From NCBI RefSeq assembly GCF_015461805.1, contig NZ_JACVZE010000004.1:310001-374000 (forward strand): DNA of 64,000 nucleotides. Direction: 5' to 3'. Each line of letters opens with the position of its first letter. The stretch's first letter is position 1. Made by a program: the position numbers and the translations under genes. The notes beneath the pieces are model-generated. The model was not told where the DNA came from and did no database searches. It saw nothing but the letters and a program-made list of their open reading frames with translations. Positions 18,435-26,316 of the stretch are shown here, one piece after another. Source of the DNA: Pseudomonas pisciculturae. Lineage in GTDB: Bacteria > Pseudomonadota > Gammaproteobacteria > Pseudomonadales > Pseudomonadaceae.

Positions 18435-19997
18435 TTATTTGTCGGCCTTGAGGATTTCGTAGTCCCGCAGCTTGTTGGCAATGGTGGTATGGGAAACCCC
18501 AAGCCGCTTGCCCAACTGCCGACTACTCGGATGGTCGGCATACAAACTCTCCAACACCGCCTTCTCAAACCGCCCAACAATCGCTTCCAACCCCCCCTCC
18601 AGCGAAAAATCGCCAAGCGGCTGGCGCACGCCGTAGTCCGGCAAACGAATATGCTCAGCCTTCACCGTGCCGCCCTCGCACAACGACACCGCCTGGAACA
18701 GCACATTCTCCAACTGCCGAACGTTGCCGGGCCAGTGGTAATGACTGAGTTTGTCCATGGCCGCGGGTGCAAGCTTGGGCAGCGGGCAACCGATCTGGCG
18801 ACTGGCTTGATCCAGGAAGTGCTCAACCAATGGCGCCAAGCCGTCCAGGCATTCACGCAGGGGCGGGATATGCAGCGACAGCACATTGAGGCGGTGATAC
18901 AGGTCCTGGCGAAACTCCCCACGGGCGCACAGCTCGGATAAATCCACCTGGGTCGCGCAGATCACCCGCACATCCAGGTACACCTCCTCATCACTGCCTA
19001 CGCGACGAAAGCAGCCGTCTTGCAGAAAGCGCAGCAATTTCACCTGCAAACGCGCACTCATTTCCCCCACGCCATCGAGAAACAGTGTGCCGCCTGCCGT
19101 CAGTTCCAGCAGCCCCAGCTTGCCCTCGGCACGCGCCCCTTCAAACGCGCCAGGGCCGTAGCCGAACAACTCTGTCTCGGCCATCGACTCCGGCAAGCCT
19201 GCGCAGTTGAGCGCCATCAAAGGGGATTGGCCACGCGGGCTGGCCAAGTGGCAGGCACGCGCCAGCAATTCTTTGCCGGTGCCGGTTTCGCCTTCTATTA
19301 ATAGCGGTGCGTCCAGCGGCGCCATGCGCCGGGCTTCACGCACCACCGCCGCCATGACCTTGGAGCTTTGGAAGATGCTGTCAAAGCCACGCAGTTCCTG
19401 TTTGCGTACGTTGTAGATCCGCTCACCGACGCGGTCGGCACGGTGCAGGGTCAGCACGGCGCCGGCCATGGCTTCGCTGTCGTCGTGCTCGGAAGATTGC
19501 AGCGGCGCAATGTCCGCCAGGAATACGTCGCCCTTGACCTTGACCCGCAGGCCATTGATGCGCGATTTGCTCGCGCGCACCAGCTCTGGCAAGTCGAAAT
19601 CTTCGGCATAACGCGACAGCGGGATGCCCGGCACCTCGTCCACCCGCACCCCAAGCAACTGCGCCGCCGCACGGTTGGCGGCGACGATGGAGCCGCCCAT
19701 ATCGATGGACAGCACCGGAAACTCCAGGGCGCCGAGCAACGCATTGAGCTCCATGTGCCGCCGCTCGCTGGGCATCAGCCCTACCCTTTTCACGCCGAAC
19801 ACGCCGGCAATCGCCTCGAACTGCGGGCGCAACGCCTGGAACTGCATGTTCACCAGATTGGGGCAAAACAGGTAGATGGCGTTGCCGTGCTCACCGCCGA
19901 CCTCGCCCTTGGCGACGTTGACGCCGTACTCCACCAACAGGTTGAGAATGTCCCGCAGGATGCCGATGCGGTTCTGGCAGTGCACTTTGATACGCAT
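18435..19997 (-). CDS. phhR: Aromatic amino acid regulator PhhR (TyrR family)
   Basis: Transcription regulator of phenylalanine and tyrosine catabolism, 520 residues from the ATG at 19997 (MRIKVHCQNRIGILRD). The frame is open further upstream but the ACT domain starts here. Order: ACT (1-75), PAS (about 80-150), AAA+ domain with GETGTGKE, and a C-terminal Fis-type helix-turn-helix (SSRQLGKRLGVSHTTIANKL). The sigma-54 loop GAFTGA is replaced by GAFEGA, which fits TyrR-type regulators that work with sigma-70. It diverges from phhABC. Confidence 0.95.
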   Translation of the reverse strand: MRIKVHCQNRIGILRDILNLLVEYGVNVAKGEVGGEHGNAIYLFCPNLVNMQFQALRPQFEAIAGVFGVKRVGLMPSERRHMELNALLGALEFPVLSIDMGGSIVAANRAAAQLLGVRVDEVPGIPLSRYAEDFDLPELVRASKSRINGLRVKVKGDVFLADIAPLQSSEHDDSEAMAGAVLTLHRADRVGERIYNVRKQELRGFDSIFQSSKVMAAVVREARRMAPLDAPLLIEGETGTGKELLARACHLASPRGQSPLMALNCAGLPESMAETELFGYGPGAFEGARAEGKLGLLELTAGGTLFLDGVGEMSARLQVKLLRFLQDGCFRRVGSDEEVYLDVRVICATQVDLSELCARGEFRQDLYHRLNVLSLHIPPLRECLDGLAPLVEHFLDQASRQIGCPLPKLAPAAMDKLSHYHWPGNVRQLENVLFQAVSLCEGGTVKAEHIRLPDYGVRQPLGDFSLEGGLEAIVGRFEKAVLESLYADHPSSRQLGKRLGVSHTTIANKLRDYEILKADK

Positions 19998-20117
19998 GAA
20001 GAGGCCCGAAAAGTGGGGAGGCGCCGCGTCTTTTTGTCGCTGGGCGCAGATAGTCGTCAAGATTATGTGACAGACGCTGACCTTTTCCCAGCCCAGCAAC
20101 GTGAAGCAGCGTACAAA

Positions 20118-20135
20118 CGTAACGAATACTTTACG
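20118..20135. promoter_or_regulatory. TyrR/PhhR-type operator in the phhR-phhA intergenic region
   Basis: CGTAAC-N6-TTTACG, close to the TyrR box TGTAAA-N6-TTTACA: 9 of the 12 conserved positions match. It lies 120-137 bases before the phhA ATG, a plausible activator position, and 120 bases from phhR. Confidence 0.6.
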
Positions 20136-20254
20136 AAAACCGGTGCATTTTTCTACACGTTACCGCCAGAACCGGGTGGAATCTGGCGCCCGTCGAGTTA
20201 TCAATAGGTGCATCCCAGGACATAACAAGAACGAATGCCTAGCAGGAGAGCCGT

Positions 20255-21046
20255 ATGAAGCAGACGCACTACGTGGCCCGCGAGCCCGATGCGCAAGGTT
20301 TTATCCACTACCCGCCCGAAGAACATGCGGTGTGGAACACGTTGATCACGCGCCAGCTAAAAGTGATCGAAGGCCGCGCCTGCCAGGAGTACCTGGACGG
20401 CATCGACAAGCTTGGCCTGCCCCTCGATCGCATTCCGCAACTGGGCGAGATCAACAAGGTGCTGGCCGACACCACCGGCTGGCAAGTAGCCCGCGTACCG
20501 GCGCTGATCCCCTTCCAGACGTTCTTCGAATTGCTCGCCAGCAAGCAGTTTCCGGTGGCGACCTTTATTCGCACCCGCGAGGAATTGGACTACCTGCAAG
20601 AGCCGGATATTTTCCACGAGATCTTCGGCCACTGCCCGCTGCTGACCAACCCCTGGTTTGCCGAATTCACCCACACCTACGGCAAGCTCGGCCTGGCGGC
20701 CACCAAGGAGCAACGGGTGTACCTGGCGCGCCTGTACTGGATGACGATCGAGTTTGGCCTGGTGGACACGCCCGAAGGGCGGCGCATCTACGGTGGCGGC
20801 ATTTTGTCGTCGCCCAAGGAAACGGTGTACAGCCTGTCCTCCGAGCCCGAGCACCAGGCCTTTGACCCGCTGGAAGCGATGCGCACCCCGTATCGCATCG
20901 ACATCCTGCAACCGCTGTACTTCGTGCTGCCCAATCTCAAGCGCCTGTTCGAAGTGGCGCAGGAAGACATCATGGGCATGGTCGAGCGTGGTATGCAGTT
21001 GGGCTTACACGCGCCGAAATTCCCCCCGAAACCCAAGGCAGCCTAA
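20255..21046 (+). CDS. phhA: Phenylalanine-4-hydroxylase
   Basis: Pterin-dependent, Fe(II) monooxygenase converting phenylalanine to tyrosine. It has 263 residues, the compact bacterial form without a regulatory domain. Iron ligands are recognisable: FHEIFGHCPLL supplies the two His (HEIFGH) and a downstream Glu lies in RLYWMTIEFGLV. The AGGAGAG ribosome-binding site supports the ATG at 20255. phhB, which regenerates the pterin cofactor, follows by 100 bases. Confidence 0.97.
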   Translation: MKQTHYVAREPDAQGFIHYPPEEHAVWNTLITRQLKVIEGRACQEYLDGIDKLGLPLDRIPQLGEINKVLADTTGWQVARVPALIPFQTFFELLASKQFPVATFIRTREELDYLQEPDIFHEIFGHCPLLTNPWFAEFTHTYGKLGLAATKEQRVYLARLYWMTIEFGLVDTPEGRRIYGGGILSSPKETVYSLSSEPEHQAFDPLEAMRTPYRIDILQPLYFVLPNLKRLFEVAQEDIMGMVERGMQLGLHAPKFPPKPKAA

Positions 21047-21059
21047 ACCTCAGTTTTTA

Positions 21060-21086
21060 AGGCCAGGTGAGTCTGTTCCCTGGCCT
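21060..21086 (+). other. Intercistronic hairpin between phhA and phhB
   Basis: AGGCCAGG and CCTGGCCT form an 8-bp perfect stem with an 11-base loop, 14 bases after the phhA stop. No T-tract follows directly, so it may be an mRNA-stabilising or partial-attenuation element that sets the phhA:phhB ratio. Confidence 0.4.
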
Positions 21087-21146
21087 CGCGTTGCTTTAGG
21101 GTAACGCCCACTGACCTTCAAATTTTCGAATTCAGGACATCTCCAC

Positions 21147-21503
21147 ATGACCACCTTGAACCAAGCCCACTGCGAAGCCTGCCGCGCCGATGCCCCACAA
21201 GTCAGCGATGAAGAGTTGCCGGTGCTGATCAAGCAGATCCCCGACTGGAACATTGAAGTACGCGACGGCGTGATGCAGTTGGAAAAGGTTTTCCTGTTCA
21301 AGAACTTCAAGTTCGCCCTGGCTTTTACCAACGCCATGGGTGAAATCTCCGAAGCCGAAGGCCATCACCCAGGCCTGCTCACCGAATGGGGCAAGGTCAC
21401 CGTGACCTGGTGGAGCCACTCCATCAAGGGCCTGCACCGCAACGACTTCATCATGGCCGCACGCACCGACGAAGTGGCCAAGAGCGCCGAGGGCCGCAAG
21501 TAA
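21147..21503 (+). CDS. phhB: Pterin-4a-carbinolamine dehydratase
   Basis: Dehydrates 4a-hydroxytetrahydropterin made by PhhA, recycling the cofactor. 118 residues. The family motif is visible as [22 protein letters not shown] (around residues 68-92), with the catalytic His pair in GHHP. It overlaps phhC by one base (TAATG), so the two are translationally coupled. Confidence 0.97.
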   Translation: MTTLNQAHCEACRADAPQVSDEELPVLIKQIPDWNIEVRDGVMQLEKVFLFKNFKFALAFTNAMGEISEAEGHHPGLLTEWGKVTVTWWSHSIKGLHRNDFIMAARTDEVAKSAEGRK

Positions 21504-22696
21504 TGCATTTTGATGCCATTGGCCGCGTGCCCGGTGACCCCATCCTCGGGCTGATGGACCTGTATGCCCAGGACTCCAACCCAAACAAATTCGACTTGGG
21601 CGTGGGCGTCTATAAGGACGACCAGGGCCTGACGCCGATTCCCCACGCCGTGAAACGGGCCGAACAGCGTCTGGTGGATACACAAGCCACCAAGACCTAC
21701 ATCGGCGGCCACGGCAATGCGGCGTTCGGCACCTTGATCAGCGCGCTGGTGCTGGGCGACGACTCTGCGCTGATCCGCGAGCGTCGCGCCGGCGCCACTC
21801 AAACACCCGGCGGCACCGGTGCGCTGCGCCTGAGCGCCGACTTTATCGCCCACAGCCTACCCGGCCGTGGCGTGTGGCTGAGCAACCCGACCTGGCCGAT
21901 CCATGAAAGCATCTTCGCCAAGGCGGGGCTCAAGGTCAGCCATTACCCATACGTGGGCGCGGATAACCGCCTGGATGTGGCGGCGATGCTGGCGACACTC
22001 GCCACCGTCCCGCAAGGCGATGTGGTGTTGCTGCACGCCTGCTGCCATAACCCGACCGGCTTTGACCTGTCCCAGGATGACTGGCGCCAGGTGCTAAAAA
22101 TTGTGCGTGAGCGCCAGCTGCTGCCGCTGATCGACTTCGCCTACCAAGGCTTTGGCGACGGCCTGGAGCAAGACGCCTGGGCAGTGCGCTTGTTTGCCAG
22201 CGAGTTGCCGGAAGTGTTGGTCACCAGCTCGTGCTCGAAGAACTTCGGCCTGTACAGCGACCGAGTGGGTGCGCTGATCGTATGCGCGGCGGATGCCGAG
22301 AAGCTGACGGATGTGCGCAGCCAGCTGGCCAATATTGCCCGCAACCTGTGGTCGACGCCGCCGGATCATGGTGCGGCAGTAGTGGCGACTATTCTGGGCG
22401 ATGCCGAACTGAAAGCGCTCTGGAGTGGCGAAGTGGAAGCCATGCGTACGCGGATTGCGCAGTTGCGCTCAGGGTTGGTGGAGGCCTTGGTGCCACACGG
22501 GTTGGCTGAACGGTTTGCGCATATTGGCGAGCAGCGCGGGATGTTTTCCTATACCGGCTTGAGTGCCGAGCAGGTGAAGCAACTGCGGGAGAAGCACAGC
22601 GTGTATATGGTGAGTTCGGGGCGGGCGAATGTGGCGGGGATTGATGCCACACGCCTTACATTGCTCGCAGCTGCAATCGCCGACGTCTCCAACTGA
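21503..22696 (+). CDS. phhC: Aromatic amino acid aminotransferase
   Basis: PLP-dependent class I aminotransferase, 397 residues. It transaminates tyrosine or phenylalanine to the phenylpyruvate-type keto acid, the next step after PhhA. Motifs: NKFDLGVGVYKDDQG near the N-terminus, HACCHNPTGFDL, the PLP-binding segment with Lys in TSSCSKNFGLYSDRVG, and GRANVAGI at the end. The start is the ATG at 21503 inside the phhB stop (TAATG). Confidence 0.95.
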   Translation: MHFDAIGRVPGDPILGLMDLYAQDSNPNKFDLGVGVYKDDQGLTPIPHAVKRAEQRLVDTQATKTYIGGHGNAAFGTLISALVLGDDSALIRERRAGATQTPGGTGALRLSADFIAHSLPGRGVWLSNPTWPIHESIFAKAGLKVSHYPYVGADNRLDVAAMLATLATVPQGDVVLLHACCHNPTGFDLSQDDWRQVLKIVRERQLLPLIDFAYQGFGDGLEQDAWAVRLFASELPEVLVTSSCSKNFGLYSDRVGALIVCAADAEKLTDVRSQLANIARNLWSTPPDHGAAVVATILGDAELKALWSGEVEAMRTRIAQLRSGLVEALVPHGLAERFAHIGEQRGMFSYTGLSAEQVKQLREKHSVYMVSSGRANVAGIDATRLTLLAAAIADVSN

Positions 22697-22710
22697 CGAA
22701 ACCGGGCTAA

Positions 22711-22805
22711 AAATGTGGGAGGGGGCTTGCCCCCGATGGCAGTATGTCAGTCACTGGAAGGGGAACTGGCACACCGCTATCGGGGGCAAGCCCCCTCCCA
22801 CATTT
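22711..22805. repeat. REP pair, GTGGGAGGGGGCTTGCC type
   Basis: Inverted pair AAATGTGGGAGGGGGCTTGC and its complement, separated by about 45 bases, between the convergent ends of phhC and the phosphoesterase gene. It may act as a bidirectional transcript end. Confidence 0.9.
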
Positions 22806-22820
22806 GAACTGGGTTGACCT

Positions 22821-23630
22821 TCAGGTTGTGGCCATCTCAGCCTTGAGCAGTGCCTCTTTGGCCTGCGCATCCGCCAACCGATACAACTCGATACTGCCAT
22901 CCCAGTGCTCGATCAACGCCGTGCACGACTCCACCCAATCCCCGCAGTTGAGGTAGTCCACCTCGCCCACCTTGCGAATCTCCGCATGGTGAATATGCCC
23001 GCAGACCACCCCATGTAGTTCGCGCTTGGTCACTTCGTGGGCGATGGCTTCTTCGAAGTCGCTGATAAAACTCACAGCGGTCTTGACCTTGTGCTTCAGG
23101 TACGCCGACAGCGACCAGTAACCGTAGCCATAGCGTGCGCGCCAGTGGTTGAGCCAGCGGTTCAGGGTGAGGGTGAATTCGTAGGCCGAGTCGCCCAGAA
23201 ACGCCAGCCAGCGGTGATAACGGGTGATCACGTCGAACTGGTCGCCGTGGATAACCAACAAATGGCGGCCATCGGCAGTCACATGCACCGCCTCGTCCAC
23301 CAGTTGGATATTGCCCAGGATCAGCTTGGAGTAACGGCGCAAAAACTCATCATGGTTGCCAGTGACGTAGATCACCTCGGTGCCGCGCTTGGCCATGGTC
23401 AGCAGGCGGCGGATCACGTTGGTGTGCGCCTGGGGCCAATACATGCCACTGCGCAGTTTCCAGCCGTCGATGATATCGCCCACCAGGTAGACCTTATCGG
23501 CTTGGTAGCCCTTGAGGAATTGCGATAAATGTTCGGCCTGGCAATCCCGGGTGCCCAGATGCACATCGGAAATCCACAGGGTACGTACCCGTTGCTTGCG
23601 GCTGGGCTTGGTGAACTCGGCACTGGTCAT
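22821..23630 (-). CDS. LpxH-like UDP-2,3-diacylglucosamine diphosphatase family metallophosphoesterase
   Basis: Calcineurin-type phosphoesterase, 269 residues. Metal-binding motifs occur in order: DVHLG (D-x-H), GDIIDGW (GD..D), GNHDE, and C-terminal GHIHHA with a preceding His. The family is related to LpxH, which cleaves UDP-diacylglucosamine in lipid A synthesis, but this longer paralogue type is not the housekeeping lpxH by context, and its substrate is unproven. The start at 23630 (MTSAEFTK) is preferred because GAGGGAT lies about 6 bases upstream. Confidence 0.8.
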   Translation of the reverse strand: MTSAEFTKPSRKQRVRTLWISDVHLGTRDCQAEHLSQFLKGYQADKVYLVGDIIDGWKLRSGMYWPQAHTNVIRRLLTMAKRGTEVIYVTGNHDEFLRRYSKLILGNIQLVDEAVHVTADGRHLLVIHGDQFDVITRYHRWLAFLGDSAYEFTLTLNRWLNHWRARYGYGYWSLSAYLKHKVKTAVSFISDFEEAIAHEVTKRELHGVVCGHIHHAEIRKVGEVDYLNCGDWVESCTALIEHWDGSIELYRLADAQAKEALLKAEMATT

Positions 23631-23766
23631 GGGCATCCCTCGACGCTGTTTTCGCGAGCTTGCGCCACGGCGATTAATAGCCCATGACAACGGTGCGTCA
23701 GTCTGATGACAACGCCCGGCGTGAGCAAAGCGTTGTAGACTGCGACAGCCTGCCCAGGAGACCGCG

Positions 23767-24516
23767 ATGAGACCGATCCTCACGCTACGCCATTACACCC
23801 ATGCCCCCATCGCCCACAGCCATGACCATGCGCAGTTGGTGTTCGGCCTGTCCGGGCATTTGGACTTTGAGGTCGAGGGCGTCGGCAGCCAGGTACGTGA
23901 CAGCAGCGTGATGGTGCTGCCCTACTCCACCCACCACGCCTGCGACAGCCGCGACGGCAGCCGCTGCCTGGTGCTGGATGTGCCCACCGAGCATTGGGTG
24001 GTGCAATCGTTGGGCGAGCATGCCGATGCCAGTCGCCGCCTGCTCGATCAACCTGCACGGCTGGCGCTGGACCCGCGGCAGCGCCAACTGGTGCAATGGC
24101 TGGCCAGCAGCCCGGTGGATGACCCGCTGATCGTGCAGCAAGGCGCGGTGCTGTTGCTCGCCAGCCTCAATCATCCTTTGGATCAACCGGTGCCAGGCCG
24201 GCGCCTGCCGTATGCCGCGTTCAATGCCCATATCGAGCGCCACGCGGCGCACCCACTGCAAGTCGCCGACCTTGCGCGTATCGCCGAGCTGTCGGTGGCG
24301 CGCCTGCATGCACGCTTCATGGCTGAATGCGGGCAAACGCCGATGGACTATCTGCGCAGCCGTCGCCTGCACATGGCCCTGGGCCTGCTGCGGGAAACGC
24401 TGCTGCCCGTCGGCGAGATCGCCGCACGCGTCGGCTATGCCTCGCAAAGCGCGTTCGCCGCAGCAATGTTGCGTGAGTTTGGCGCCTCGCCGGGGGCGTT
24501 GCGCCGCGGTGCATGA
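23767..24516 (+). CDS. AraC family transcriptional regulator
   Basis: 249 residues. An N-terminal cupin-type sensing domain (HYTHAPIAHSHDHAQLVFGLSG, residues 8-29 region) is followed by a C-terminal pair of helix-turn-helices (VADLARIAELSVARLHARF, and VGEIAARVGYASQSAFAAAM with FRE-type end). It lies 100 bases upstream of an EamA transporter on the same strand, so local control of that exporter is plausible. The effector is unknown. Confidence 0.92.
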   Translation: MRPILTLRHYTHAPIAHSHDHAQLVFGLSGHLDFEVEGVGSQVRDSSVMVLPYSTHHACDSRDGSRCLVLDVPTEHWVVQSLGEHADASRRLLDQPARLALDPRQRQLVQWLASSPVDDPLIVQQGAVLLLASLNHPLDQPVPGRRLPYAAFNAHIERHAAHPLQVADLARIAELSVARLHARFMAECGQTPMDYLRSRRLHMALGLLRETLLPVGEIAARVGYASQSAFAAAMLREFGASPGALRRGA

Positions 24517-24616
24517 CAAGAGTCTGGCGCTAAAGCACGCGAGACTGGCGACAGACACCAACGCCGCCAACCCTCTAGACTGCGATGCTGTTAACCCCGT
24601 TGGTTCAAGGATCGCA

Positions 24617-25501
24617 ATGACTCCCCGCACAGCCCTCGGCGCCCTGCATATCGGCGCATTGATGTTTGGCCTCACCGGCGTATTCGGCAAACTGGCGGCC
24701 GCCTCGCCGGCCATTATCGTGTTTGGCCGCGCCGCATTTGCCGTACTGGCCCTGGCGGTATTTGCGCGGTTTGCCAGCAACACCCCGTGGAAAAAACTCG
24801 CGCTGCAAGACTGGCGCCGGCTGTTGATCAGCGGCGTGCTGCTGGCGGCACATTGGGTGACGTTCTTCATGGCGGTAAAGGTCGGCGGCGTGGCCGTCGC
24901 CACCCTTGGGTTCACCGCGTTCCCGGCCTTTACCGTGATCCTCGAAGGGTTGATCTTCCGCGAACGCATCCGCGCCAACGAAGTGGTGTTGGTGGTTCTG
25001 GTCAGCATCGGGCTGGTGCTGGTCACGCCAGACTTCGACCTTGCCAGCGAAGCCACCGGCGGCCTGCTCTGGGGTATTGCGTCGGGGTTGTTGTTTTCAC
25101 TGCTGTCGCTGAACAACCGCGCCAGCTCCGGGCGCATTCCTGCGGTGCAGGCGGCGCTGTGCCAAAACGTGGTGGTGGCGGCGTTACTGTTGCCTATCGC
25201 CGCCCCAGGCCTGGCGGATGTACGCGCCATCGACTGGCTGTGGATCGGCTTGCTGGGGGTGTTCTGCACCGGCCTGGCCCACAGCCTGTTTGTTGCCAGC
25301 CTGGCGGTGATCAAGGCGCGCACTGCCTCGGTGGTGTTTGCGATGGAGCCGGTGTACGGCATCACCGTGGCGTGGCTGCTGTTCGCCGAAACCCCGACCT
25401 TGCGCATGCTGCTGGGCGGTGCGCTGATCATCGTCGCCATCGTGCTGTCCGGGCTGATGGGCAGCGCCAGCCAGGCCAAACAGCCCGCCGCTGCGGCGTG
25501 A
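24617..25501 (+). CDS. EamA/DMT family transporter
   Basis: Inner-membrane drug/metabolite transporter, 294 residues with about ten hydrophobic helices in two repeated EamA halves (GLTGVFGKLAAASPAIIVFGRA in the first, VFAMEPVYGITVAWLLF in the second). The ATG at 24617 was chosen because the first helix starts directly there and the region upstream belongs to the AraC gene in another frame. Substrate unknown; amino acid or metabolite efflux is typical of the family. Confidence 0.9.
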   Translation: MTPRTALGALHIGALMFGLTGVFGKLAAASPAIIVFGRAAFAVLALAVFARFASNTPWKKLALQDWRRLLISGVLLAAHWVTFFMAVKVGGVAVATLGFTAFPAFTVILEGLIFRERIRANEVVLVVLVSIGLVLVTPDFDLASEATGGLLWGIASGLLFSLLSLNNRASSGRIPAVQAALCQNVVVAALLLPIAAPGLADVRAIDWLWIGLLGVFCTGLAHSLFVASLAVIKARTASVVFAMEPVYGITVAWLLFAETPTLRMLLGGALIIVAIVLSGLMGSASQAKQPAAAA

Positions 25502-25629
25502 TCTATACTCTGGCGATCCGTAACAGTCTGTCGTCGTTAAACGGATAAGGGCTACTCGACGACAGCCATGCCATTTGAAGTTGCTGCAAGCGAGTGGTCA
25601 CTCCATTGACGCTATGCAGGGGTTTCATC

Positions 25630-25908
25630 ATGGAAACAGTTATCCAATTGCTGGTTCAGGTCATCAGCGGTGCCGTCGGCGGTAACTTGGCGGGCATGAC
25701 CAAACAGAGCCTGGGCACCGGGCTCAATACCTTTCTCGGTGGTATCGGGGGCCTTATCCTTGGCCAAATTGTCGCGCAGTTCACCGGCAGCTCCGCTGGC
25801 GAGGCGCTGGATGTCGCCGCAGTGGGCAGCAATATCCTCGGCGGTGGTGTTGGCGGCCTGGTGCTGACCTGGGTGATCGGGTTCATCAAACAAAAGATGG
25901 CCGCCTAG
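25630..25908 (+). CDS. Small glycine-rich membrane protein
   Basis: A 92-residue protein that I do not recognise by name. It is glycine-rich with zipper-like spacing (GAVGGNLAG, LGGIGGLILGQ, LGGGVGGLVL), with three hydrophobic stretches and a basic KQKMAA end. This resembles small inner-membrane proteins of the GlsB/YeaQ type, without certain homology. The start at 25630 (METVIQ) is preferred over in-frame alternatives upstream that lack hydrophobic character. A hairpin follows directly. Confidence 0.7.
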   Translation: METVIQLLVQVISGAVGGNLAGMTKQSLGTGLNTFLGGIGGLILGQIVAQFTGSSAGEALDVAAVGSNILGGGVGGLVLTWVIGFIKQKMAA

Positions 25909-25914
25909 GTGTTA

Positions 25915-25943
25915 GGTCACCGCTCTTTCAGGGAGCGGTGACC
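25915..25943. terminator. Convergent-gene hairpin terminator
   Basis: GGTCACCGCTC and GAGCGGTGACC form a perfect 11-bp stem with a 7-base loop, between the convergent ends of the glycine-rich gene and the SelW-like gene. No clear T-tract. Confidence 0.6.
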
Positions 25944-25944
25944 T

Positions 25945-26232
25945 TCATTGAGTGCGGTCGTTGTGGCCGAGATCGCGCTGCGGGTCGATCTGGTCCCGCA
26001 CGCGTTGCTTGAGCACCTTGGCTTCCGGGAAGCCACCGTCCACCTTGCGCTCCCAAATCTGCACGCCATCGCACGTGATGCGGAATGTGCCTCCGGTGGC
26101 GGGCTCCAACGACACTTTGCCCAAGTCATCACAGAACGTACTCAGTAACTCCTGCGCCAGCCATGCGGCGCGCAGCAGCCATTGGCATTGGGTGCAATAG
26201 GTGATGACGATCTCGGGTTTGTTTGCGGACAT
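25945..26232 (-). CDS. SelT/SelW/SelH (Rdx) family thioredoxin-like protein
   Basis: A 95-residue Rdx-family protein with the redox motif C13-T-Q-C16 right after the first strand (EIVITYCTQC), where the selenocysteine or cysteine lies in SelW. The rest shows the family's GTFRITCDGVQIWERK and GGFPEAKVLKQRVRDQI. It is probably a cytosolic thiol redox protein of unknown partner. The ATG at 26232 (MSANKPE) fits the family start better than the ATG at 26253. Confidence 0.88.
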   Translation of the reverse strand: MSANKPEIVITYCTQCQWLLRAAWLAQELLSTFCDDLGKVSLEPATGGTFRITCDGVQIWERKVDGGFPEAKVLKQRVRDQIDPQRDLGHNDRTQ

Positions 26233-26316
26233 AATTTGAGAGGTTCCTGGCATAACGGGCTCGGAGGATCGAGTGGCTATAATACCGGCCTTTATCGCCC
26301 AGCCTTGAGATTCGTG

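Noticed and set aside
20741..20865. Frame overlapping phhA on the + strand as a separate gene
   Set aside because: It runs out of frame inside phhA with high Arg/Pro content; shadow.
23785..25479. Leftward 564-codon frame over the AraC and EamA genes
   Set aside because: Antisense of two genes with clear protein families; translation is Arg/Pro/Ala-rich noise.
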